DNA of 64,000 nt, from positions 372,001 through 436,000 of the forward strand of contig JANFAH010000030.1 in NCBI GenBank assembly GCA_024663395.1. The letters run 5' to 3'. The position numbers and the translations under genes are program-made. The notes under the pieces were generated by a model. It saw only the letters and a list, made by a program, of their open reading frames with translations. It did no database searches and was not told the DNA's origin. This document shows positions 33,195 through 43,338 of this stretch, piece by piece; position 1 is the stretch's first letter; each line of letters begins with the position of its first letter. This stretch comes from Pisolithus tinctorius. Lineage: Eukaryota > Basidiomycota > Agaricomycetes > Boletales > Pisolithaceae.

Positions 33195-34338
33195 GTGAAA
33201 CAAACTTGTGGAATGTGGGATCTTACTCTTTGGCATTGCCAGGAACCCAATGAGGACTACCACACTGCAGTGAGCATGACAAACAGTGTTGCGAACATTT
33301 CTGATGGAGAGATACAAGGGGTAATAGTCAGTCTGGCCAGTTGCTACCAATACCATTGTCTTGTCACTACCGAGAATGATGGGAATTAGTGTTGCCCCAG
33401 CTGTTGTTGGATCCTCACTAATGATTCTGTCCTAGGAGTGTGAAGTTAGCATCAATTTCAAGCTGCAGTGGGCATGACTTACTGCCTTGTTCCACACCCA
33501 GGCTCCTGACATGAAATCCTCCCAGTGCCTTTGATTGTTTGTAGAATCATACTCCTGGTATGGTATGTAGTCGATTTGACCTATTAAGTCAGTGCGTGCA
33601 AGGACATTGTGGATGACTTTACGTGGATCTCGATACCATACATCATAACTGTCGAGCATCCAAGGAGCCATATTGCTGTCTTGTCCATCTCGTCCATTGT
33701 TGGCATACCACACCACAAAACTCTCCCACTTGACCTCGCTGATGGATGTGCTGTTGATGATGTGATAAAGGTCTTTCTGGTTAGCAAATAGTGGTTCCCC
33801 ACATAAGGCAAGTAATGACATGGCCCAGATTTCAAGCAACATGTCGATTTTTTTGGTGGGCATTTTGGCCTGCCTAAAGAGAAAATCCACAAGCTCAAAT
33901 TCCAGCCAGTTTCGGAAAGGGGATCAGTCATCAGAAGACCTCTCTGCAGACAGCAGTGGTGGTGCATCATCCGACAGATATCGACCGCTGGCATCGCATC
34001 TTCATGCTATGGATGAGGTATTAGTTGAAGTAGTTATCATAGTGTATATGCAAATTACCATTTAGACCTGGATGAAAATTGTGATAAGTCCTACCTGCAG
34101 GACCAACGAACTCTGGCCCTAGACTCTCGCATTCCTGGCCTGATGAGTCAGAGTCATTGCCATCACCATTGACATTGCCAAGTTCTTGATGGCTGGGAGT
34201 TGGAATGTCATACTTGGTTGCTGGAGGAAACATGTCTGTGTCATGGTCTGTTTCATCGTAGTCTTGTCCTAAATGGTCAGGCGACCCTGTGCTGATGGCG
34301 AAACTTGGGGGAATGTGGCCTAAACTAGGATGATGCAT

Positions 34339-34730
34339 GTGTGTTGAGTAAGACCTGAGAGATTTCTAAACCAATGGTTGCACCCCAGTTCAGCACAAGG
34401 GTTCATAGCGCGTTAAACATCAGTCATGTAGGCATTTTCAATGTAAGGAAACATGTTGGGATGGTGTGGGTGAATTAGCTTGAGGTAAGTGGGACTTTGT
34501 ACAGAAAACTAGGTACATTGTTTGTGAGATCTTTTTTGCATAAAGAAGCGAAGTTTAAACTCACCTTGCTCTGTCTCTGTCTCCCTCCTTGCATCGCAGG
34601 TACTATGTCAGCCGATGATTCTTCTAGAAGTCATTGTCTGTGAAGAGAAAAGGCTAATCTACACCCAGGACAAATAGTTCTTGACACACAGGTTAAATGA
34701 CATACTTCAAGCCAGAAGAAAGCTGATGAC
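34339..34730. other. CpG-poor DNA, nothing recognised
   Basis: This is the region upstream of the Plavaka N-terminal exon. I see no inverted terminal repeat that would mark the element's 5' end. Confidence 0.4.
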
Positions 34731-37060
34731 TTGCATGCAAAGGACTTGAGTGATGCCCATGCTGCTGTGGTTCAACAGGGCTGCACCTGGATCTCAGAGA
34801 TGGAGGCGACCATGGAGGTAGAGCAGGCAATGCAAGACACTGTCAAAGCGAAGCCTGTGAAGCTGAAACTGAAACCAAAGGGCAGGCAAGGCAGACCTAC
34901 AAATATATCTGACTTGCCTTGTGGTGAAGGTGCAGTTGCAAATGTCATAATTCATTGGTTCTGGGTGCTGATAATCAATCAACAGTTGCAAATATAGAAG
35001 TAGAAGCTCACCATGTGACTGCTGATGATTTTTTGGGCTTGAGCAATAAGCTGCCAAGATGACATGATACACCTGAGCTGCTGGGTGATGATGTGGCAAC
35101 TTCAGCACATGTGCCCAACCTAGGAAAGTCCTGGTATGTTGTGCTCTTCCCTTGCACGATGCTCCTTCTGCTCACTGAATCAACTTTATTTTGGCTGAAC
35201 CTTACCTGGAATGTTAGCACCCCAAACAATAGGACTCTTTTGGCTGGTCGCATCAAGAGCTGGGCCAGCAGCATCGCACCTGTTGGAAATGGTACCCCCC
35301 ACAATTCTGTAACATCAGGCTCCCAGGTTCAAACCGATGGGATGCCTAACCTGCCCCCTTCCACTGTCCCATCCTTAACAACTAAAGCCACCAGCATCAG
35401 CTCAGAAATTTCCATCACAGAGGATGATCAGGAGCATGCTATGCCACAGGAAAGCACCAAATGCCATATGATCAGCAACAACATTCCTGCAGTGGCCCAT
35501 GATGAGGATGAACATTACTTCAGGGACCCCCTTACCATCTCTGCCAAGTTTACACAGTACCAGAAACCTGTTGAGGTATTTTTCTTTGGATCACGAAAGC
35601 CCATGAGTCTCACACACACACTGGTACTATTTCTAGGCTATGGCATGTGCTACTAACACAAGCACTGATGCCGAGAGTGATCTCAAGGTCGAAAATCCTA
35701 TTTCCCATGCAGTGCAGGCTGGCTTGAAGCACAGGCATGCTGATCATGACAATGTTGAATATGTCTCCTCATCCGAAGTTGAGAACATGGATGATGGGGG
35801 TTCTTTCTGTGACCTCCATGATGTAAACATTCGCATGAAGGTTGTAAAGGAGCTGCATGTTACTACAATGGTATGTCCTCTGGTTGTCATAACCGCGCGT
35901 TCGTCATAGGACTTTACTCACTCCGCAACCTTTTCCGCCGGTCATTCGCTCACTCCGCACCAACTCCGCCCACCTTCTATCGTCTACGAACCATCTCCGC
36001 TCCGACTGTTGTCGGACTTGTGTTACTCTCCTACCGGACCGAGCGGTCCATTCTCTGAGGGGTCATGTGACTACCTTCGCAGTCAGGTACTCCGCAGCGC
36101 GCTCACCGCGTGGGCCAGCGCCTGGACTGTTCCCTTTTCTGGATGTTCTGTGTTACCCGTTCGTATGTCCTCCGTCTACCCTTCATTCGTCGTCCAGGAA
36201 ATTTTACTTGAAAACTTATGAGTCTCCATATGTCAGTTCCGATTCCGGTTACTGTACCTCCGTAGTAGTATAAAAACATGTACTGTACTCCGCTGTTCTT
36301 CAGTACGAATATCAACTTAGTTCCTACTCCCTCTGATTCCGTCTTCTGTCTGTCGGAGTTATCTCCGACTCTCCGTCTGTGCTCTCCCTCTGAAATACGA
36401 GGGCTGAGATCGTGCAAGGGGGTAGCGCACGAGCTAAACCCGACGCCCTCACTCCGCTCCGCCTTTGTCTCGGCGGTCTTCATTCCTGCTGACACTCCGC
36501 TAGTCGGAGTTCTGTTCTTCTGTGTCGGACTTGCTTCCGAACCCCTCTCTAGACCTTATATAGCGTCGGAGTTGGTCGGAGTAGGCCCGGACTTGACACT
36601 GGTTCACTTAAGGTCATTGCTAACCTATGTCAAGTCACAGACTAATATCAGAATTGACAAGCCAGTGAAGAAAGCGAAGGTTAGTGACAGTAGCCAGCAC
36701 AGAACTAAAGCTATGACTCAGGAATCGAGGGAGTTGGCCTTAGCAAGTTCCACATCAGATTGGCCACTTTTGACAGGGACCAACAGCATGACTTGTGGGC
36801 ACATACATTTCATCAATGCAAACTTGCCTGAAGAGCTGCAAGAGGATAGAAGATGGTCAAAACCAATGCTCCCCACTCTCCTCATGTGGGCCAGGTCATC
36901 CACTGATCTGTGGGCAAATCCCAGATCTGGAGCTCATGACTGCCCTTCGCATTATCATGACCTCCCTTGTCTTGGATTTCGATTCTCATGCAGTATGCCC
37001 AGGGACACCAACTTTTGTGCTGGTAAGATTATTCTGTTTACACTTAAACTAGATGCTTGA
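34731..37060 (+). pseudogene. Decayed ORF of a basidiomycete family of unknown function, split by a solo LTR
   Basis: Plus-strand pieces: 34,731-34,925 (ends PVKLKLKPKGRQGRPTN), 35,200-35,580 (Ser/Thr-rich with acidic clusters), 35,640-35,875 (EYVSSSEVENMDDGG, MKVVKELHVTTM). After the solo LTR come 36,640-36,960 (KPVKKAKVSDSSQHRTKA, NLPEELQEDRRWSKPMLPTL) and, in another frame, IPDLELMTALRIIMTSL. A 'LPEG...RW...P.L..W....DLWAI.D..L..ALR.I' layout resembles large families of uncharacterised proteins in mushroom genomes that behave like mobile-element ORFs. That is memory-based and uncertain. Confidence 0.4.
35885..36598 (+). mobile_element. Solo LTR, CpG-rich, with target duplication CTGGT
   Basis: It begins TGTCATAACCGCGCG and ends CGGACTTGACA. 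CTGGT lies at 35,880-35,884 and again at 36,599-36,603. It contains a TATAAAA-like box (about 36,270) and GAATATCAACTTAGT, which is shared with the LTRs at 42,130, 58,055 and 62,566. It is therefore a relative of that family. Its many CpGs contrast with the CpG-poor host sequence, so it inserted late. Confidence 0.9.
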
Positions 37061-38612
37061 CTCATTTTTTGGGCAGGCAACTTGGCAACTCAGTCTGTGG
37101 CACAGCAACTTTGGCTCTACCACTGTCACACACCAAAGGTGTTGTGGACATGACTACAGCTGACTCTGCCTAACTCATCAACAAGTTGCATGCCCATGCC
37201 ATGCATATGAAGACTAAAGCCCTCATGCAAAGAAAGACTGCTGGATGTGAGCAGTCATCCTTTGCACAAGAATGAGTTGTCAGTGCTAAAGAGAAAAGAG
37301 GAAGTGAGTTAAGCATGCATTAAAAGTTTTTAGCACCTGTGTATGGCATTCCGGTTTTCATTGTATCTCCACCATTTCCAAAGATATTGACTTCATTCTC
37401 ACACTTGCCTAAAGTGCTCAGCCATGCCATCCTGCCTTCCAAATTTGGAGAGGATCCTCGCACCCTACACATTTCTGCAGCACTCCAACCATCAGATGCT
37501 CATTTCACTCAGTCCATCAGATATGGCCACCTCTTCATCGATCATCTCGCTTGTCTCATTTGCCAGAGACAATGGCTACATATATCTGCCAGGTGTTCCC
37601 ACCAGCTTCTGTCCTGAAGCCCCCTGGTTCATTCCCTCGTTGTCAGCCCTGTCCCATCCCATGCAGCTTGGTCAGCATGTTCTCCTCGTCAGTATGACTT
37701 CCAGAAGGACATTCTTTGGTTGCCTCAGGTCTGTCACTCAGTTACAAAGGTCTTATGTGGTCGTTTTGGTCTCCCCACTTGATGAAGCATATGGATCGTT
37801 CCTCCCTGCTCCCTGCACTGTCTTTGTTCCAATCTCATCCATCATTCTCCCCACATTGTGACAGCTGCAGTATAATCTACTGTCCTCCAGCCTCCCTGAT
37901 CACATTCATGACAAGTACGACATGCATCTTGCCTTTTTACTGCAAGACCCAGCAGAAGACATCCCCCCTTCTCCCTCTCCTCCATCAGAGCCCCATTCAT
38001 GAAGTATTTATTGACTTTGCTGAGAGGATGAATGGGTGGGGGACACAATCGCCTATGCTCCCATTACTCCACAGACCCCCAACACCCTAGCCTTTTGACA
38101 CCTGACTCATGCCATCCATTTCTGGAATTAATACTTCCCCATCTGGAAACACTGTCTATCTGTTGTCCAATCTGTTGGTCCAGTGATGTCTCTGCTGAGA
38201 TCTGACTTGCATCACCACCCCCTAATGTGATCCAGTGTGCTTACCCAGTTTCTGACTCTATTTGACTCATACTCTGATATTTTGACTGTCCTTGACTTGT
38301 TTATTTCCAATACTTACCAGTTCTTCTATGCTTGCTTACTTTCCATTTCTTGCTTACTCATCATGATTACTCAGTCCTTACTCATTACTTACCAGGTGTT
38401 TGTGCCTTGTTTGTCACAAGCTGTGCTCCCCCCACAGTATATAAACCCCATGTACTTAGCTACCAAAAAAAGCAATCCAGAGTCACTCAGTCAGTCAGTT
38501 CAGCTCTCATTTCAGTGTATAACTCATCATCAACAGTTGAGGCTCAATGAAGGAGTCTCTCTGTCATCACTTATATACTTGGTAGTTGAGGCTCATTCAG
38601 AAGGGTCTATCT
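37061..38612 (+). other. CpG-poor DNA with LTR-like promoter near 38,440
   Basis: The plus-strand frames at 37,339-38,090 are His/Ser/Leu-rich and shift between frames; no motif is recognised. At 38,440 AGTATATAAACCCC is followed within 50 nt by repeated CAGT motifs (ACTCAGTCAGTCAGTTCAG). This resembles the TATA and initiator part of a retrotransposon LTR, but ends and a target duplication were not found. Confidence 0.3.
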
Positions 38613-41600
38613 CACTGGAAACATTTCTCAGTTTCTTTGCTGAAAACATTTTAAAAAAAGATTGAAAAATGAGACTCTTTAATTTGGGATGTTTTTGTGA
38701 GAAATATTGTAAAAATATATTGAATTTGTATTGTCTATCATGCCTTACAAAATGCCACTAGAAAATTTTAAAGCTTTGCATATAAAAAAATTATGGATGT
38801 TCAGCAGAATGATTTTGAAGACAATATGTGTGATACATTGTAAATAATTTTCCAATATATGTCACTTTTTTTTAGAATTAACAATTGGCTTTTTTGTGAG
38901 CAGAAAGTTTACAAAGTAGGCAGTATTTATTTAGTCTAAGTACTGTATTACAATGATGAATTGTGTGCTGAAGCTCATATGAAAAACATTCTGCTTTTTT
39001 TATGCTCAAACATGTAATATACAGTGAAATATTTTTCAACAAAAAATCAAATCAGAAATAAAGTCTTTCCACATTAAAATCATAGGTCAAAACATCAAAA
39101 ATTATTTCTAGATGAAATATTGAGTATATTATTACACATGCCAAGAGCAATTGATACAGTATAATTTTTCAAGGCACAAGGGAGTCTTTGAACACAGGTC
39201 ATTCAATGCACACAGAATGTAGTATTAAGTAGTGGACTACTGTATAGTTGTAGATCTTGCGACTGCCATTGCTTTCAAGTGCATTGCCACTTTGAGCCAA
39301 GCTGATCATACTACCATCTGAGTATCATCTAAGTATCTGGAAAATTTGCCAGATACTTAGATGATAACAAGTGGCCAATTTTGAAATGGGGGTGCATGGA
39401 TATAGTGGCCTGTGGGTGGCAATGGAACTAATTTTGCAGTGTTTGTAATTACAATTGTGGCTCCCCCTCATCCTCATCCTGCTGCTCCTACCAGTGGTTG
39501 TCCCATCCATGGTCTGAGCCTCCCTATACCAAGTGCACATGCCTCCCCTACAGCTCTTCTTTAAATACAGCTTTGTACCAATTTAAGTGCCTTGAGGTCA
39601 AAACCTAACAGTCAGGACCACTCACTCTGACAAACTCTGACACTCCCAGAGGGCTAAAACCAAAGTGCAGAGGAAGTTTGACAAAGCAGAGAGGCAGAAG
39701 TGGAGTGAAGGCATTGGGTTCAGCTTGTGTGCTGCCCCCTTGTATGTTACTCAATGGAGGTCAACAGCTGTCAGTTGGGTGCTCTTAGATGAATATGGAA
39801 ACTTTGAATAGTGCAACAAAAAGGAATATGTACATACTAGTAGCCTCAGGGAATCCACATGCCCCATCAGTGGATTGGATGTCAGTGGTTGCACATCACT
39901 AGCTATTGAGCCATTCTGAGGACATAATAAAGCACAATTAGACAGCACCATCAGTGGTAGGCAACTACAGTACAAAAGTCACTCACCTTGGTTCCTTCTG
40001 ATATGTAATCAACCATGTGTTCCAGGGATCAATGTTGATGTGGTACAAATCATGAGTGGTATGTGACAATGCAAGGTCACATTGGCATGTGTCAATCATG
40101 ATTTGTCTGAAACCAGCCTTTCAGGAGCTTTTTTCTTGGTTTCTTTCTGATTATAGTACACCTGTTTTATTAATTGTTTGTGTAATGGATGACTGCATGG
40201 CTAATCATAGCTGTCAACACTGGGGAACTCCTAAATGATATGCATGAAACTTACTCAAGGAACTGCTCAGCAGTCTCATGCATCTTTGTAAGTACCATGG
40301 ATGACAGTTCCTCAGCACTCTGGAGAGAACATGAGTTGTCTTACTGATCAAAACATTTGCCATGACATATGAATTGTTGGCTCTTGCTACCAATGTCAAC
40401 CTCAACAGCTGGTCAAGCATCTGACTTCTCAGCAATTTTGAATGCTCTGTAGACAATATAAGATGCTGTCCTGTTTGACAGTTGTTGCATGTACTAACCA
40501 GTGCTTCAAGTCCTCCTGGACATCCACACCCTTGAACTTGCAGCCAATCAAGCCCTTAAATGTGAAGACAGTGTTGATGGATTAACCACTGCTTGACACT
40601 TGGCAGGCAGGCCAATGAGATGCTCCCCATGTTTTGTGAAGGCCACTACTGATGGGGTTGTCCAGGCACCTTTGGAGTTCTCAGTCACACATGCCTGCTT
40701 GCCCTCTATGATGGAAATGATGAACTTGTTGTACCAAGGTCAATTCCAACCATGAGGCTTTCAATAAATGCCAAACTTTTTTTTTCCTGCAGGAGGGTCA
40801 TCAACATACCAGTGACTTTAGAGTTCATGTTCCCCATGATTGAGGACCACAGGATGTCCTGTATGAGTGAGGGTGTGGTTCCCAGCATGTGTCAAGTCTG
40901 AGGTTACCAGGTTCAAGACTGGACCAGAGACTGGTACAGGCATGAGGTCAAGGGGTCAGGGATCAGATGGTGTACTGTTTGGACTTAGTGACTGATGACA
41001 CAGCACTGTTCCCTTGTGTGGGTCACAGTCCAAGTCCAAGGCTGAGGCAGAGGATTTCAGATGAGACTTATTTGATTTCAGACTGAGGGAATACAGGCCA
41101 AGTATCTATGGGTTTACATACTAGGGGTAACTATAGTATGAAGACTGGTAATGCCAGTCTCACAGAGATTGGTAACTGATTGGTAAGAATGGTATTAGTA
41201 AGTCATGACAAAGATAACCAGAGACTGGGACAGAGACAAGGGCAGACTGGGGACAAGGCTGGGTCAGGCTCAACCAAAATGACACTTCATAGCAGCACTT
41301 CAAAGCAGTGCTAACTGTGCTAGTCCAACTGGGGGTAGGGATTTGGCAAGGGTGAGGCTGGACTGAGTGAGTGCAAGGCTGAGTCTGGCTGGGGTCAAGG
41401 CATGGCTACAACAGCATGCCATATCTGCATTAAAATGTGTAATAATATACTCAATATTTCATCTAGAAATAATTTATGATGTTTTGACCTATGATTTTAA
41501 TGTGGAAAGACTTTATTTCTGATTTGATTTTTTGCTGAAAAATATTTCACTGTATATTACATGTTTGAGCATAAAAAAAGCAGAATGTTTTTCATACAAG

Positions 41601-41960
41601 CTTCAGCACACAACTCATCATTGGAATACAATACTTAGACTAAATAAATACTGCCTACTTTTTAAACTTCCTGCTCACAAAAAAGCAGATTGTTAATTCT
41701 AAAAAAAGTGACATATATTGGAAAATTATTTACAATGTATCACACATATTGTGTTCAAAATCATTCTGCTGAGCATCCATAATTTTTTTATATGCAAAGA
41801 TTTAAAATTTTCCAGTGGCATTTTGTGAGGCATGATAGACAATACAAATCCAATATATTTTTACAATATTTGTCACAAAAACATCCCAAATTAAAGAGTC
41901 TCATTTTTCAATCTTTTTTTAAAATGTTTTCAGCAAAGAAACTGAGAAATGCTTCCAGTG
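38613..41960. mobile_element. 3.35-kb element with about 525-bp terminal inverted repeats (CACTG ends), carrying an Hsp70 fragment
   Basis: The left repeat 38,613-39,138 and right repeat 41,436-41,960 are inverted copies (for example ATTTTAAAAAAAGATTGAAA at 38,648 and its complement near 41,925). The ends read CACTGGAA...TTCCAGTG. TCT flanks both sides, a possible 3-bp duplication. CACTG ends with 3-bp duplications suit CACTA/EnSpm-like elements. No transposase is inside; instead a fragment of a host chaperone gene is present. It is a non-autonomous, gene-capturing element by structure. Confidence 0.75.
40214..40790 (-). pseudogene. Mitochondrial-type Hsp70 (DnaK/SSC1-like) N-terminal fragment
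   Basis: Minus-strand pieces read MVGIDLGTT (phosphate-1 loop, about 40,755-40,727). After a frame change comes [20 protein letters not shown], then [20 protein letters not shown] (40,710-40,570), [20 protein letters not shown] (about 40,560-40,500), AFKIAEKSDA-stop-PAVEVDIGSKSQQF (40,450-40,380), and AEELSSMVLTKMHETAEQFL (about 40,320-40,255). The order and spacing are those of the ATPase domain of mitochondrial Hsp70, roughly residues 30-160. Intron-like gaps with a GTAAGT donor remain, so a genomic, not a cDNA, copy was captured. One stop sits where an Arg (CGA) is expected. It is non-functional. Confidence 0.8.
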
Positions 41961-42129
41961 TCTGCCACCATCCATCATCTGAAGCTTTCTCCACTCTTAG
42001 TCAGCAGTCTTGCTTAGTCATCCCTCCACTCCTGTGTAACTCATCATCAACTTGTGCCAGGAGCATGTTTTATCAAGGTCCATTACTCCCAAATACTTTC
42101 AGCTGAACACCTTCACCCTGTTCAGCATC
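41961..42129 (+). repeat. Fragment of a retroelement leader with a conserved stem-loop
   Basis: CTCCTGTGTAACTCATCATC...GTGCCAGGAGCA at about 42,027-42,066 has a close relative at about 58,988-59,030 (CTCCTGCGTAAGTCATCGTT...GTGCTAGGAGCA). Both keep an inverted CTCCTG/CAGGAG or CTCCTG/TAGGAG stem. This indicates the host DNA around the nested LTR elements belongs to one older element family. Confidence 0.45.
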
Positions 42130-42684
42130 TGTCATATCCATGACTCTTGGACTCGGACTCAGCCCAGTCTGGACCCCTAGCCCCTAACTCCGGTCAACTC
42201 CGGTCCTAGTCCAGCCTAGAAAACCCAATCCCGGCCCTAGATAACTCAACTCTGGCTTGCATAACTCAAGTCCGGTGTTTTACCCCTATCTCCAGTCCAT
42301 TTCGGCCTCCCGGCCTTGCACTGCTCCACCCCGGTCCTCCCAGGTCTATGTCCAGGTCACCCAGACATAACTCCGGTCTGTTTCCCTTTGTTTGTACTAT
42401 ATTTAGTCTAGCCCATTCATCAGACTTTGCTTACTGTACAATCCTGTGTCCGACCCCGGTTATGCCGGTCACCCGGACTTTGGCTATTAACCTCGGCACA
42501 GCCACTATGGCTATCCACTCTCTTGCTAATCTTCTTGCTAATAGCTTATTAACAAGTCCGGCTCTATGTTCATTATCCCGGACCGGCCTCATGTATTTAA
42601 CCCCTGTACATACTTTGTAGTACCCTCAGTCAGAATATCAACTTAGTATTACCCTCAACTCCATGTTACCCCTCGAGACTACGC

Positions 42685-43338
42685 TGTAGGAAAAGTCCAA
42701 GTAGCTGTATAACACGAGCTAGATGGCTTAGATAACAACAATAAAAAATGAAGGGAACGAATTGTTCGTCCCAAGGGATCCTGGACTGTCGGGACTAGAA
42801 GGAGAGACCCAGCGCTTTGTAGCGGTAGTGTTTCGTGACGTGCGCGGCGTGGTCCGCAGAGTAGTACTAGCGATGCGAGCGGTGCGAGCGGTATACGTAG
42901 TTCGTGCGCGGCGGAATGCGAGATGTGCGGTGTAGACAAAGTGGAAAAGAAACTCGTGGTGACCTTCCGAGTGCCAAAAGGTATCATTCTGTACCTAAGT
43001 ATAAGGCTTTATAGTCCGGACAAACCCGGAACCTAAGTAAGACAGGGTACAGTAAAGGAAAGCCGCGCGACAGCGCGTACACAGAAGACAGGCCAAACTG
43101 AGGCCGAGGGTATACTACAAGCACTAAAGGAATAGAGACCGTGATAAGAGAAGGAGTCCAAGGAAAAACAACAACCGGAGCACAGCAGCCGTGGGTATAG
43201 CATTGCGTGAGAGGGAGCGAGGGCGCGGGAAGGTAGCGCGTGAACAATGGTGAACGCGAGAGGGGAGCGGACGTAACAGTAGTCACGGAACGGTTAATGA
43301 TAGGGGCTTACGCGTCCAGGGAATGCGGATTCCTCACA
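42685..43338 (-). repeat. 3' LTR of the Gypsy element
   Basis: 654 bp; sense-strand ends TGTGAGGAATCC ... CTTTTCCTACA. Relatives: 52,100-52,753 (5' LTR), 30,180-30,858 and 60,775-61,436 (solo copies). Confidence 0.93.

Larger units (their letters stand above)
29993..34338 (-). pseudogene. Plavaka-type (CMC superfamily) transposase, interrupted
   Basis: This is a cut-and-paste DNA transposase. Segments in order on the minus strand: 34,338-34,021 N-terminal exon; 33,900-33,430 (MDFLFRQAKMPTKKIDML, DSYDVWYRDPRKVIHNVL); 33,410-33,235 (PIILGSDKTMVLVATGQ, a core D-containing motif); 32,736-32,130 (LCGDKYYQHIIYSLVAYIAD, PFTNDFLHADIYGMHSPDIL); 32,079-31,330 (FRAFLEFCYLICWNVI, GTPNSLCSSITESKHIKAV); 31,179-30,860 (STFFAPSDLCGLYGMCHEHI); and the C-terminus 30,179-29,993 (IAIIHIDAIYHAAHLIPIY, stop TAG 29,993-29,995). 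A MITE replaces roughly 50 residues near 33,235-32,740. A solo LTR splits the C-terminal domain at 30,180-30,858. Most of the rest is readable through short introns. Confidence 0.85.
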
